The notes: generated by a model from the sequence alone, not told the origin. DNA of 64,000 nt from Thuidium tamariscinum (GCA_947034885.2 OX344751.2:15686001-15750000); one strand, 5' to 3'; numbered from the stretch's first letter, positions 1 to 12,500 are shown. Program-made: numbers and translations.

Positions 1-1120
1 TTCAAAATGAATACAAGTTCTTTCTTGTAGAAGGGTTTGTGTTAGATGTACAATGCTTCAAAAGTACACTTAAAGCTTTGGCTATTGGCAAAAGTAGTCA
101 AGAATAGTTACCCTATGTTCTCGATTGTATTGTAAAGGATGTCTAATGGCAAGCATGTTTATTTTGCATTCTTCAATATCTTTCCTTCAATTTTATGACT
201 AATTTTTTTACAAGGTGATAGAAATTTTAAAAGTACTTTTTGAGGATGTTGTGAACCACCATTTTTCTTCACGTTTCGAGAAATGGGAATCATAAACAAA
301 GGTGTGAATTTACAAATTCAAAAGTATTAGTTCTAGATCAAACCACAATTGTTAGTTAGAATTTTTTTTGTTAAGATAACGGTATGAACATTAGGAGTTC
401 ATGGAGAGTAAGTGAAAAGTGCAATTGCAAGAATACAAAGGATAAATTATTGGGAAAAAATAGGGGTTCTAAATAAAAATTACATTAAGGAAGATTTGGT
501 AAAGTAACCAAATTAGGCAAATGGTAAAATGGTGTTAATTTTCTTTTTAAATACAACAAAGTTGAAAATGAAATTAGAATTAATAGGAATTTGGAAATGA
601 AAGATAACTCGATTTAACAATTTTTTCACATCAAACTATTTTGAAAAAAATTACTCTACTATGCCTAAATTAGGTCTAAAGTTCTATATTGAATATAATT
701 CCTTTGTCTTTGCTATGAGTAAGCAAGCTCTCATTTTCTAATCATCCCTTACCTTTTGAAGATTTATGCAAGAGAATGGATTTTGATATTTATAAAAACA
801 ACCTCTCCACCCTATATCTTACATTTGGATTTCCTTCAATGTTGTGCCGTTTGCATTTTCTCTTTGTATAGAATAGGTAGAAACTTTTGTAGTGTACCTC
901 TTTTTAGTGCAATCTAGTTAGTAATGGAGTTCGTAAGTGGGGCCAATTTGAATAACATTCTCTAAAAGATAGTGTTTGAAGTTGACATCTGTAAATGGCT
1001 ATTTGTTGCATCTCTTCGACATACAAAAGACTTTCTTAGAGCATAGTCTGAACACCTTGCACTAAAAGAAATTCTATTTGTATAGTCTTTGTGTATAGAG
1101 TAGCTAGCACCCATTTGTAG
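1..1120. other. AT-rich tract without a recognisable gene
   Basis: No open frame of convincing length or composition is present on either strand. A stretch near 600-700 shares a skeleton with about 47140-47290 and with the inner part of the foldback near 59380-59440 (the string actatg followed by an aaat-aggt core), so at least part of this tract is old repeat. Confidence 0.5.
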
Positions 1121-1473
1121 CATAAGAGGATTTTTGGGCCCCCAGAAGACCGTTTCAGGGGTGTTCCCCGAAATTGTTCCCACTGTTGCAGACCAGCCCC
1201 CTGCTGGTCTGAATTTTTGAATTTTGAAAAAAAAAAATTAAAATTTTTTTTCCAAAAAACTTCAGAATGTATTAAAGAGAAAAAAAATTGATAATTTAAA
1301 AAAAAAAAAAAAAATTTAAAATATTTGATATGTAATTAAAATTTATTAAAAATTTATTATTTTCTGACGTGGCAGTTGCTCGACCACATCAGCATCGCGT
1401 TCCTAGCATTCCCAATGCGTTCTTAGGGTTTGGGAACTCACAGTCTTGTACAGCAGCTGAAAATCCTCTTATG
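1121..1473 (+). mobile_element. TIR element family A, copy 1 (MITE-like)
   Basis: The element starts CATAAGAGGATTTT and ends AAAATCCTCTTATG, a 14-bp perfect terminal inverted repeat. The interior is non-coding: a GC-richer left part with the small palindrome ACCAGCCCCCTGCTGGT, an A/T-rich centre, and a right part with a gacgtgg...cgaccacatc motif. Six other relatives lie in this window (1982, 15315, 18391, 39745, about 54900, 55841). I see no clear target-site duplication, so the superfamily is left open. Confidence 0.75.
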
Positions 1474-1981
1474 TCACGAATTTCTAGCCACACTTTATTT
1501 TTTTTGAAGTCCCTTTAGATTTCTAAATGGTGATGCTTACTTACAAGCGGTCACTATGTAAAAATCCAACTTCAAAAGACTTGGTTCAAGGTTATGTAAT
1601 AGTGATTGTATATTATTTTCTTCAAAATATGGTGAAATTTGCTCATATATGAAATTTCAAAACATCCTAAAGGGATTAAGCACGTGGATAGCTTGCCTTG
1701 CCTAAAATGATCATATTTTGTACTATAACTAGTGCTTGGCACTATGACATGGACATTATGGTCTATAATTAGATTTTTAAAAATAAATTCCCCTATATCA
1801 TAGTGGTTTAACCTTGAAGTGCTCTAGCATTTGGTTTTTGGACAATGTAAAAATTAGAAATTAGTTTTCTTTCTCATTACAACTTAGATGAAATTCATTC
1901 TAATTTTTAGAGTACTTTATAAAATTGTAGTCCTATCCAAGGGTTCAATTGGGTGTTACTAAAGTATGTATTTTTCCAAAA

Positions 1982-2289
1982 TATTAGGGAAATTTTGAGC
2001 CTTTGGAAAGCTGTGAGTTCTTGGATGTTGTAAGTGTTGAGGGAATGCTGAAAACATTGCCACATCAACAATCTAATATGGTTGGGCCTCTACCACATCA
2101 AATAATACTAATTAATTATTTCATTAAATTAATTATTAAATATTTTATTCACTTTGAAATACTTTGAAATTTTTAATTTTTTTTTAAAATTTGAAGATTC
2201 AAACTAGTAGTGGTTGGTTTATAGCATTGTAAACAATTTTAGGAAATAGCCTTGAAATTGTCTCTTGGAGGCCAAAACCTCTTCTAATG
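1982..2289 (-). mobile_element. TIR element family A, copy 2 (diverged)
   Basis: Degenerate copy with left end ATTAGGGAAATTTTGAGCC and right end CCTCTTCTAATG. It has the same internal order as copy 3 at 15315: a GTTG block, 'gccacatcaa', a second 'ccacatca' block, an A/T-rich centre, then 'gtggttggtt' and a closing 'cttggaggcc'. Orientation is opposite to copy 1. Confidence 0.6.
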
Positions 2290-2877
2290 CCACAAATGTG
2301 AAAGTATATCAAGTGATTGACTTGAATTGACTTTAGTCCAAACTTTAAAGTTGGAATTACAAAAATGAGGTTATAGAATCAAAGAACAAAAAAATTCCAA
2401 AAAAATTCCATGTCAAGAGAACCTCATATCAAATCCTTTCAACAAAATTGACACAAAAATTGACAATATTTTGTTTATAATTGAATTTAGAAAGAATTTA
2501 TAATTTTCCCTTTCAAAATTTATAGCAAAATATTGGTGATAGCAGTGGTGAATCTAACCATATGGATACAATCTATAGCTTGCACTCTACAACTTTTATT
2601 TGCATCTCAATTTCAAAAAATTCTTCCTAATAGTCCTTTTTGATGATTTTTCCGAAATCATCAATTCTTGAAATGAGTCTAGATGCTTGGGTGTGAATGT
2701 GCTACACTAATATGAAAACCAATTCAACAATTATGTAAAATGGCAAACATAATTCCCAAGGCCATTAGCTCTGGCGTCAAAAGTCAAATTTATTTTTCAA
2801 ATATTTCTATCAAAAGTCAAACATGATTCTCTAAAACAATCTCAAAATATCAAATTTGACATATATAATCTCCTTAA

Positions 2878-3062
2878 ACCCTTGAAGAACGGACCGATGG
2901 CCATGAAAATTATGCATTTTGATATTGTGAAACATCATCTTCTTTGAAAAAGCCATATATACTCATTTGAAGTCAAAATACTATACCCTTTCCACCCCTA
3001 ATACTAAGGATGAAAAGTTGCACTTCCTTCCTAGAAGGAAAGATTTTTTTGTCATTCAAAGC
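2878..3062 (+). repeat. Dispersed repeat shared with 36470-36660
   Basis: About 180 bp matches 36470-36660 in the same orientation. Shared blocks, in order, are 'atgcattttgata', 'acatcat', 'atatactcatt', 'cctaata', 'aaggatga' and 'agttgcactt'. It ends just before the GC-richer promoter region of the AP2/ERF gene. Confidence 0.6.
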
Positions 3063-4285
3063 ACGCTAAACGTCCGCAGCGGCGTTCGAGGGTAATGCCC
3101 AAGCAAACTAAGAAGTCAAATCCTCATGAGTACTGGCGCCACCAATGACATCTTAAGTTCATCACTGACTTATATAAATTAAAGCTTATTTCTACAAGAC
3201 TCTCATGTCCATAAAACTTTACAGACAGACCCAGAGACGCGCTCCGGCGCTCCACCAACTTGAATTTTTTTGCCGGGAGCTAGCTCTTCTCAAGGCCCTC
3301 CTGCAATCCATATGTCAGTGAGCACTACTTGCAACAAAGCTCTCAAATCGGACGCTTTCTGTGCAGGATTACAAGTACAGACAGATTTCATGTACGGTAT
3401 TAAACAGACAGACGGCAATAATGAACATGAGTCGCACGAATCTCATTGCAGTGATCACCTGCGCAAGAAGATACTTTCAGTGAACAAACTTCCAGTGTAG
3501 GATTTTTGGTTTGCAAGACTATTTGAAGGTTCGAGCTAGTGGAGTGGTTGTCTGGTTGAATGGTGATTTGGCTTACGAAGAGAGAGAGAAAGAGAGAGAG
3601 GGTTTTATGGCTACAGTGCGTCGCGGAGAAGGTCGAAGCGCCCGGGATTTTGTCTAGAACATGCGGCTGGGATGGTGACGATGACTTTGTAGAGGACAGG
3701 TTAGAACTGGGGTTGTCAGGATTTGGAACAAAATCTAGTTTCTGGTGCTTTGTACTGTGTTGAAGGTGCGGTGGTCATCTTGTTGGGTTTGAGATCAAGC
3801 TACGAGCTAGGTGTATTCGGAGAATTACAGACGAGGATAAGCCGCGCTCTGGTACGTAGTAATTTGAATCAATATTTGTCGTCGCCTTGGCCTTTCTCAG
3901 TTTCTTGGATTCCGTGACTTTGTCGGTAAATTGCAGAGCGCATGTTGTTGCCCATGTGAAACTTTAAAAAAATGAAAACACAAACAGAAACAGAGTTTAC
4001 TCGAGTCTTGGCACACCTGTGAGATTACATTCAGGCGAAGGACTTCTGTGTAGTTGCAGCTCTGGGTTTAACTTAGACGAAATCGAGTTTCAAGTCCGTA
4101 GAAAATAAAGAATCGTTAATCTGTCGGTAACTCGTGTTGACAGGAGGATTCTTGTTTTTGTAGAGGATGCTTGTTTTGTAGAGCAAGCATGGCAGGTAGG
4201 TTAGAGAGTGCAAACCTTCGACTGATGATTGAAGCTTGTGTGGTATTCTTGCCACAGAGTATCGAGTTAGGGTTCTAAATCAGAC
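3063..4285 (+). promoter_or_regulatory. Upstream region and probable 5' leader of the AP2/ERF gene
   Basis: A TATA-like TATATAAATT lies at about 3172-3181, followed by GC-richer sequence with a GA-rich run (about 3580-3600) and several short upstream ATGs. A telo-box-like TTAGGGTT lies at 4267-4274, about 12 bases before the coding ATG. If transcription starts near 3200, the leader is about 1 kb and may contain an intron, for example between a donor near 3851 (CTG|GTACGTAG) and an acceptor near 3936. The intron is a guess; the small frames at 3270-3500 and 3560-3763 show no family features. Confidence 0.4.
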
Positions 4286-6344
4286 ATGGAAGAGCCTGCA
4301 CCGCCATATCGACGATGGGGGGCGATGAACGTCTTGATGCGGTTGAAGAACAAAATCAGGGAGAAGTTCTTCTGGGATCGAATTTTAACTGACCCCGACC
4401 CCCCGGATTTATCGATGCACTCTGCGACGGGCAGTCATCAGTATGACAAGGAATCTGCTCTACTAAGCGATCCCGACTTCCAGTTCTACGATGCCATGGA
4501 CGGTTCCGAGCCTCAAAATTATGCATTAGGTCAAACTTTTACGGAGATGCTGCTTCAAGGTGGTGAAGAAGCAATGCTGGATCATGCGCAAAGGGGGAGT
4601 AGTGTACCTTCACATGAGCAGCCTGAAGCGTTTCTTGCATTAGCTGATTTCGACATGGACGGTCAGCAGCAACCATGGCCACCAGCCACGGCTGAAATGG
4701 ATCTACAGGAGGATTTACCATACTGGGCAACTACCCCAGCTGTGCCTGTTTATGCTGAATTTGGGTATAAGGAAGAATATGTCGATGCGCGGACGGAGCT
4801 TCCAGAGGATTTCAGTGCTGCTTCTGCTTTTCAACTGAGCAGAGTGGAGACGACGGAGATGGTGGACACTGGAGAGTCGTCTGCAGCAGCGTTGCAACCG
4901 GCGCAGTGGCAGCAGCTCATGCAGTTACGGCACTTCTTGGAAATTGATGAGGGCGTCAACCAAGCGGGTGCAGGCTGGCGGGTCATTCTGAGTATTGTTT
5001 CTGCTTTTCGAAGAATCTCGGGCCTGGTCAGGATTCGGAGATTGCAGAGAACCACATCGGTAAGGAACTCATACATTTACATCAATATATATTCTAAGTT
5101 GTTGCAACGCCTGTAGAGGTGACTATTGTTGTAGTTTCCTGCGTATTTAATGCCCTCTGCATTCCTCGTTTTAGGGTTTTGTGAGTTTCTTCAAATAATA
5201 CAAGCAGCTTCGCTACAGGAGCCCTCTTTCCGTTTTTTAGTACAGCTACAACGCTAGGAGACCCTCTTTTTTTTTTGGTTGTGCAAGTGCAATAGTATGA
5301 GGGTCTCTGTCCCTTTTCGTATGGTAGTTTCAACGCTATGAGAGACTGTAGCTTATTTTATGAATAGCTGTGCTGTAAATGCTGCTTATATCTTGTTAGC
5401 GACTGGAATTCTGTTTTTTAGCAGCAGTGGTCACTTTACATGAGAACGTGCGCATTTCACAGTAGGTCTAGTTTTCCTCCTCCCCTGCGATCTTGAGCCG
5501 AGAAAAGAAGTACAACTGCACTATGAGAGGCTCTGTCTCCATCAGAGTGTAGCTGCAATGTTGTGAGACTCTCTATAGCTTATGTCATAGTGCAGCTACA
5601 TTTTAGGTTCATGATAAGAACTAGGGCTCCATTTTTTAGTATCAGACAAATATCGAATTCAAGGAAACCCTTTTTTTCATTTCAGTATAGTTGTAGCTTG
5701 ATGCAATGGGCCTCCTCCCCTTCGATCTACAGCCAATTGACAAAACAAGAAACTATGCTACAACAGACATTGCAACTTATTTCTCAGCGTAACTCCATTG
5801 TAGATGTATTTTATGTCATGTCAGTGACTCAGGCTTAGTGTTCGAATAGCAAACAGACACGCTACACGAGAGACCCTGCTCAACATTCTCAATTAAGACT
5901 TAGACAGTGAGTTGACGCAGCGGGTTTCCTCTCCTGAAAGAGTTAGGGTCCTAATCCCTAAACCCTAAGCCACTAGTTACGATTTTTGGTGTGTTGCAGG
6001 GGCAAACGGCTGTGAGCACTCCCAGGCGAATAGGCCCCAGCCTTCGGTACAAAGGCATTCGGCAACGCAACGGGAAGTGGGTGTCGGAGATCCGGATCGG
6101 AGGGACGCTGGAGAAAGTGTGGCTGGGGTCGTACAACACGGAGAAGGAGGCGGCTCTGGCTTTCGATGCAGGGAAGCACCACTGCAGCGCCAGGAAGTCC
6201 AGGAACTTCAACTTCGCCGACTCACCCCGCCTGCTTGGGGCTCCGGAGAATCTGATGCACCTCTCCTCCGTCGAAAGACGCACGAGGATTCAACGCTTGG
6301 CGGAGGATCACGCCCGCACCTACGGCAACGCGCACATCCGTTGA
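4286..6344 (+). CDS. AP2/ERF-domain transcription factor, two exons
   Basis: Exons 4286-5059 and 6000-6344 join in phase 0 across a GT-AG intron (TCG|GTAAGG ... TTGCAG|GGG) to give 372 aa. Residues about 275-331 form one AP2/ERF DNA-binding domain: YKGIRQRNGKW, VSEIR, then EKVWLGSYNTEKEAALAFDA, with the WLG and AAxAxDA cores intact. The usual PWGKW-type loop is shortened to RNGKW, and the last helix (GKHHCSARKSRNFNF) differs from typical ERF/DREB proteins, so I assign no subgroup. The N-terminal 258 residues are acidic and Q/P-rich (for example MDGQQQPWPPATAEMDLQED), as in activation regions. By family it is a nuclear sequence-specific regulator. The whole DNA-binding domain sits in exon 2. 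The start is the first in-frame ATG of the open exon. Confidence 0.85.
5200..5750 (+). repeat. Degenerate tandem repeat inside the AP2/ERF intron
   Basis: The 940-bp intron carries several imperfect copies of a pattern 'tagt-cagctacaacgct-(g)agagactct...' spaced by roughly 80-120 bases, near 5200, 5250, 5320, 5530, 5595 and 5690. Units alternate a GTAGCT(A/G)CA core with a T-rich run. The frames inside are short and are not exons. Confidence 0.45.
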
Positions 6345-7687
6345 ACGAATCCTTTGCATGCGATGCCCGTGTAGAATCATGTGAAAAACTCTTGCACTTC
6401 TCTGTAATTCGACATGTATTGTGTACATATTGTACTGTACAATGCAAGGTTAGCCATTAATTTGCATTGGCTAATGTTCGGCCCTGCTCACAATGTTTCC
6501 CAGTTCAAGACTCATGCCGTATGTGAGCGGATTACCTTACATCATGTAGCGTTACAGGTTTTTGCATTGTGACATCCGTCACATGTTCTTGCTTTGTGAC
6601 CAATTTCAGATCCTTCTTTCCAGATCAGTTTTGTTATCTCTTTACTCTCATTTTGAGATTCAACTTGATGGTGGGGGCGGGGGCGATGTTTTTCATGGGA
6701 AGAAATCTCTGATTTGGTTTAACGTTGAGGAAAGACTGAGGGCTATAGCTTCCTATGTGAAGAAGGTTCGCCAAATGGAACTATGCGCGACGCGGTTGAG
6801 TCCTTTTCCTGTGAGCTAGTATTCCTGTAGAAATGGGGAAACGCAGGCATTCATCCTCTCATAGGATAATTGTTTGACTGATGATCACAATGATGGGCTT
6901 GTCATTTCAAGGTTATTTGAGTAAAGTGATGCACATATTATTCTTGAACACATCATACCCCAATTGGGGTGGGCGAGAATTGCCAAAGCAGCTCTATAAA
7001 ATTGACAGTCTTTACTCTGAGGCTCACAATTGTTGGTCACAGCATTGAGATGGTCACGATCTGACCTGTGGGTTAATAACTGGTCTATCAGTCACCAATA
7101 AACCCAGACCTCTTCAATTTCACACCGTCTCTTCTCACCAGACCATAGCAAAAGGCAACCCAATTCAAAGCTCATTATACGTCACAAGAAGTTGCAAACA
7201 AATGTGATAATAAATAGTTTGAAATGTGCGAAAACAGTTCTCAAGCACTTTGTTTTCCTCTTGCAATTCCTCAAGTCTCTAAGTCAAGTTCGAACTATTC
7301 CAGGTGAGGGTCACTTCCAAATCAGCTCCAAAAATACTGGCACAATCATCTGGAGTTCTGCTCATCGACATAAGTTAAGCTTAGAATCGATTAGTAAATC
7401 GTCGTGCCATTAACAAATCAGCTCTTTGCTTTCTCCTTGAAACTCAAGGCTTTAATTCCTGCGTCTGACACATTTTGTTATCTTGCTACTTCATGAGTTG
7501 GTGCCTCATCCCCATCAGGTGGGAGAGCAAAAGGGCAACCCAGGCTGGAGAGCTTTGAATTCTGCCTTTTCATGGAAACAACTCCAAAATAATGCAGTTC
7601 CTATTTCTGCAGCCCAAGGAAGCCCTCTTCTCACATGGTGTAGTTTTTCTCCAGAATTATTTCTCTGATTCCAGGTTCCGAGGCAGA
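6345..7687 (+). promoter_or_regulatory. Intergenic region: 3' end of AP2/ERF gene and promoter/leader of the proline-rich gene
   Basis: A TATA-like CTATAAAATTG lies at about 6992-7002. A strong donor CAG|GTGAGG at 7303/7304 and acceptor TTCCAG| ending at 7674 would define a 5'-UTR intron (7304-7674) ending 13 bases before the coding ATG. The splice sites are visible; their use is inference. The small frames here look non-coding. Confidence 0.45.
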
Positions 7688-7963
7688 ATGGGGAAGATGA
7701 GAAAGCTAGTGTACATGGTGCTGCTGTGCAGCTTGGCTTTTGCGTTATGTGCGCAAGCGCAAGATGTGCAAGGCCACCACCTGATAGGCAGTCCGGAGGA
7801 GATCACAACAGGGCAAGCGAAATTCAAGTGGTGGGCGCCTCCCAAGGCGTACCCTCCTCCCTATGATAATCCTCCGTTATCCCCTAGTCCTATTGATTTG
7901 TCCCCTCCTTATTCTCCAAGTCCTTCGCCTCCGTATTCACCCAGTCCATCTCCACCATACTGA
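7688..7963 (+). CDS. Small secreted proline-rich (SPSPP-type) protein
   Basis: Frame of 91 aa starting ATGGGGAAGATG. Residues 1-25 form a clear signal peptide (basic start MGKMRK, hydrophobic LVYMVLLCSLAFALC, cleavage likely after AQA). The mature part is short; after about residue 50 it becomes proline-rich with repeated SPSPPY units, as in extensin- or arabinogalactan-type cell-wall proteins in which SP and SPP prolines can be hydroxylated and glycosylated. Export to the apoplast or wall is inferred. The frame remains open upstream to 7592, but the signal peptide and a likely intron acceptor at 7674 favour this start. I recognise no named family. A spliced 3'-UTR appears to follow. Confidence 0.65.
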   Translation: MGKMRKLVYMVLLCSLAFALCAQAQDVQGHHLIGSPEEITTGQAKFKWWAPPKAYPPPYDNPPLSPSPIDLSPPYSPSPSPPYSPSPSPPY

Positions 7964-8002
7964 TGAGAGCATCTCTCCACAATCCGTGTGGTTTGATGTC
8001 AG

Positions 8003-8477
8003 GTAAGAAACTGAGATGTGTCGATTTACATTAGTACACGATAAAAAAACCCATGTTTTTTTGGATGCATTTTTTTCCTACATAGGAAGCCTTGCAAATT
8101 TGGTGCATGAGTTCCACTGACATTCCAAGTACGTTATTCGTGTGTCACAAAAGACATTCATTTCAAAATCTGTAGATTTAGAGTTTGTGCTTGCTAGGAA
8201 GGTATTTGTTCTTGGTCATGTCATACATCTATCAGAATGATTCAATACCGAAGTTATGCAATAACTTTTTTCTTAGGTACTACATTTTGTCAGAATTTCA
8301 AAATCTAAGTTATGGATAGTGAAGTCAATGAACTGAGTAAGAGCCTCGAGGCTCATATGATAGCAGAATTTCTTCTAGTTTTGGTTTGCTCAATTTTATA
8401 AGTTTCATGGTGAACTCTGTGCAGCGCTGATGGATGGATGCATGTCTGAGTTTTGAAGTAATGTTTTTTGTTTGCAG
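8003..8477 (+). other. Probable intron downstream of the proline-rich protein stop codon
   Basis: Donor CAG|GTAAGA at 8002/8003 and acceptor TTTGCAG| ending at 8477 follow the stop at 7961-7963. If used, the exon junction lies only 39 bases after the stop, inside the roughly 50-55-base limit for nonsense-mediated decay, so the transcript would be stable. Alternatively, the sites could join an alternative C-terminus. No coding signal is obvious in 8478-8740. Confidence 0.4.
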
Positions 8478-8725
8478 GTGGGAATTGAATTTGTAGCTCG
8501 AAGAGAATGGGTGAAGGAAAGGAAACGTGCAGATATATATCGTTTAATGTATTCCCAGATCAAGTTTCTGCGGTGCACATGCTCTTGGATAACGAAATGC
8601 AATTCGGCTCTGAGAATGGCTCCGGAGAATCTGTAACAAATTAGTGAGCGAGGGATCGTCCTCTGATTGCACTTCTCAGTAGCGGGGAAGATGCGCCCCA
8701 TTGCAATGGAATCCAAGACATCATG

Positions 8726-8741
8726 CTAATAAAATAAAATA
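8726..8741 (+). terminator. Polyadenylation signal cluster
   Basis: Overlapping AATAAAATAAAATAG lies about 765 bases after the proline-rich protein stop, consistent with the 3' end of that transcript (with the intron at 8003-8477 removed). Confidence 0.45.
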
Positions 8742-9514
8742 GAAGTGGAGTGGGTTCAAGGTTATGGATAACGACTCTTGAGATGTTGAAGAAAGCTAAC
8801 TTAGCGAGCCCATGCAACTAGAGTATTTGCATCAATAAAATTTGCAGCTGCAACCCAAGTACAGCACATTTGTGAGACTCATGAGTGGGCCAGGTGCATT
8901 TACCAAGTCAGTAGACATTACGACACAGCTTTTGGCACTTTTCTGCATACTGAGCTTGCATTCTCTTGCCTGGAAATCTTTGGGATGCAACATGTCCTTC
9001 AGAAAATGAAGCCTTTCTGTTCCAGCACATGCAAAATCCAACTGCCACGGTGCTGCCAGTCATTGCCACAAAATTTGAGGTTTCAAGGAATTGTCTCCTT
9101 AGTTAACCGGGACATGGGAATTTTCAGAAACCAATTGAGCTATAAATAGAGTGCGACAACTTTGCATCCGACAAGTGTAGCTAGGATGCGATTTGGTCCA
9201 AGACCAAAGAATTTTTGCAAGGGGCGTGTCAATTTGTCAATTAGTCAATTAGTAGAGAGGGTTAAGTTCCTCCAATCAAATCATTGTACAGGGTCCATGG
9301 ACTACATAGTCAGGACAAGTAGATGGGTCATCGTAAGTACAAATGTAAAAATCGAATGTAGTTCTACACGATCCAAAGCCTGGTCATAAGTCGGAGCTAA
9401 TTAAGCGCGACAAACACTGAATAATTAGTTAGACCTCGTGTAGGGTTATGTACAAAGTAGAGATAGTCGCAAGGATGATTCCATGGCTGATCTGAAGAGT
9501 AGGCAACACCGTCG
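8742..9514. other. Intergenic region between two convergent genes
   Basis: It holds the 3' flanks of the proline-rich gene (+) and the ATG14-like gene (-). No frame with coding features was seen. Near 9232-9252 there is a short direct repeat of 'caattagt'. Confidence 0.5.
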
Positions 9515-12500
9515 TCACTTGGTGGCATCAATAATCATCGCCCGAGCCCAGTGCTCGACATCCTCCGAGTGAGAAGGTGGAGGCAAACTGGGATGCTCTA
9601 CGAGATCCCAACCGTCCACAGAGCTATCGGACGAGTTGGGTGTGGCCTCCATGAGCTCCGACTCTGTACTGACATCGTAGAAGTCATTCCAGCTTGTGAC
9701 CTTGCCTTTGTTCGCTCTCTGGCCCTGCACAAATCGAAACTTAGAGGTCACCATTCACATGTCTCAGCATTATGGTAGAATAACAGTAAGCCACATTTGT
9801 ACATTCCATTCCTCTGAGGGCAGGACAAAGAAACTTCCAGACGCTACAAAGGGTCAGTCCCAAGCCCTTCGACGCAGGAAGCTAAATACTGCAGCTAAAA
9901 CAGTTTTGAAGTTAAGGTAGGGAACTCATTCTCGTGGCTTTCAGCTATCTCAGCTGTTTTTAGTTGAAATTTTGGAATAGGATTTTCAAGAGGATTTTGG
10001 ATATAAATTAGTTATATACCTCTGTGAATTGTTGAAGCTTGAAATAGTAGGGTTCCAATCATGAGTCCAGACTACCCTCGAACCAGGAGGATTGCATCTA
10101 CGAGTTTGGATAACACTTTCATTGTAAATGGGTGGCATTTCAACTCACGGACACCTTGCACATGGTCCCTACCTTTTCAGAGACAAGTAGATGCCAGAAA
10201 ACATAGGTGTGGATTGCATACTAGGAGGGATGACCAAGTAAGGTGATTGGAAGAATCTATTACCAGGGATCCTGGAGAGAACCGATTTCCATCCGGCAGA
10301 TTTCGAAGACTGCTTCCCATGCTCGCGAAAGGACCTTCTGAAAGACCGAATCTGCCGTTAGGCTGTTGGTTACCTCTGCTAGACCTGCACGATTGCCATG
10401 GATCAGCACCAGTTCGTCAGCAGTCTCACAACCTCATGGCGGCCAAAGGTTTAAAACAGGATGAACACAAAGTAGTAATCACGAAACTCAAAACAAAAAT
10501 CTGCTACGTACGCGTGGTATTACTCGTAAGAATGACTCATTTAGTAGCGGGATTATCATCACTACCTTTAGAGCACTTATTTAGATTGCCAGCTGAGGGG
10601 GTTTCATCCAATTCCACATTGATAATTTCACAAACTGATCATTTCTATGACTTGGCAAAGATGACTCCCACTGGAGCACTAAACACCCAGTCAATGATAG
10701 AATTTGTGCGACGACTGATATGACCTGTAAAACTCAAAAAGAAGAACTAACCTTGATCGTGCCTCTTTCGACGAGAGAATAATGAGAAGTTCAGCGAATG
10801 CATCGAGGGTGGACATGTCGGAAGGAACAGAGACACCGAGCTGTCCAAAACTGTATGCACATAAACATCCCACACTCCTCCGCAGAAGTTTGATGCCTTT
10901 CTGAACATCTGGATATGACTCCTGTGTCCCACTTGAAGTTCCATAATTGACGAGACTGGCTGTGCTTTCTACAGTATCAATACGCAGGCTCTCCATGGAT
11001 GAAAATCCCAACGTGGTACCGACACTCTTGCTCAGCTCATTGAGGTTATCACTAGAGGATCTGCGTCCTCCTTGGCGAGGAAGAAACAGTGGAAACTCCT
11101 CACTAACACCCAGAAGAGAAACACTTCAGTACAACAGCATAATGTATTTCTTGAGAAAACTAAAATTCACTAATTACTGACGTAACAAAATAGATTAAAT
11201 CTGAAGGCCTGATGCCTGTGTTCCGCATAATTAACATAGCGAATATGAAGCCAGCAACAGAACATATCTTCAATTAAAAGCACAATTAGAAGGCAGCCGA
11301 GGCAATGCCCGCAAGACAAATTGTTAAGTCTCCGTAGCAAGTTTACCTTTGAGAACCTGGCTTTGAGTCAAAATACGAGGCCCTTTGCCACACACGTGAT
11401 GAAGAAGCCTGCATTATGATCTAAGTTCAGTACTTTTTACAGGGAAATTCAATCAAAAAGTGCAATCAACTTCCAGTTCACGATTTTATACAAAGAGCAT
11501 CACAAACAAAGTCATGATCTCTGTACTAAGCAAATTGAATCGCAGAATAACTCACCGCAAAGCCAGAGCTATGTAAGAGAGGCACAGACAGATAACGTGC
11601 TGCCTTGCTGACGAGTTGGACCATATACCTGCCCAATACAAGACAACAATACAAGTCAACGCATGAGTTTCTAACATTAAATTCTCATTGAAATATCTGC
11701 ATCTAAAACAAGTAGGTAACCCACAAGTCATGAAAAGTGAAAAGCAAAAATCCAACATGTTTTGAACGGAACACTGAATTTTCAGAAAAAATCTCAATTC
11801 TCCAGAAAGCACATAGAAAGCCTGGAATTCCCTAACTGGACATTGAGCCCTGACTTACCCCAATGATGCCGCAAGTTCCGAATGTGGTACAGACAGAGGA
11901 TCATCTCCAAGAGGCAGGCGCGCACCACAAATTCGAACAGAATGTGGCCTACTAATGCTTCCTTCCCACTTCTGCCGCTCTTCGAGTGTCATCTGCATCC
12001 ATGAAGATAGACCACATCCGTTGCACCGAGTTTAGGCTAGAGGAGAGAGAATTCTCATCTGTTTTAAAATACGTCTTCTGAGACGAGTCTTCTACTAAAG
12101 ATCTATCCAAAGCAGCACAAAAAATACCAGATAAACTGCCAGGCATGATCGGCTTGTTTGAACAATAACGAGGCACTTCCACAACTGAAAACCTCGTGAA
12201 CACATGGAGTTAAAATAGTGTCTTAGTCTGGAGTGTCTCGTGCCTATGGAGCCAGTAGTCACAATTTACCACAGCGATTCGGTGGTGCACACAAAGAATT
12301 ACTTACAGAGCTTCGACGAAGAGGCAAAATCTTGCAGAGTTGTCTGATGACCACTCTTCGCTTTTGATGCAAATCAGATGCCACTGCTGTCTGCCAAGTA
12401 CAGGAAACAGAAACGCCAATTTACACATATACACGTCACGTCACTCATCGCAAAAACCTTGCAATATGATACAGCTCGTGGGGTCTCCACAATATTTACA

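Noticed and set aside
3270-3917. Three short plus-strand frames before the AP2/ERF gene
   Set aside because: No signal peptide, domain or composition bias; more likely leader sequence with upstream ATGs.
5991-6344. AP2 domain as a separate single-exon gene starting at 5991
   Set aside because: The supposed start is a GTG directly over the splice acceptor, and exon 1 joins in phase 0 to give one continuous protein.
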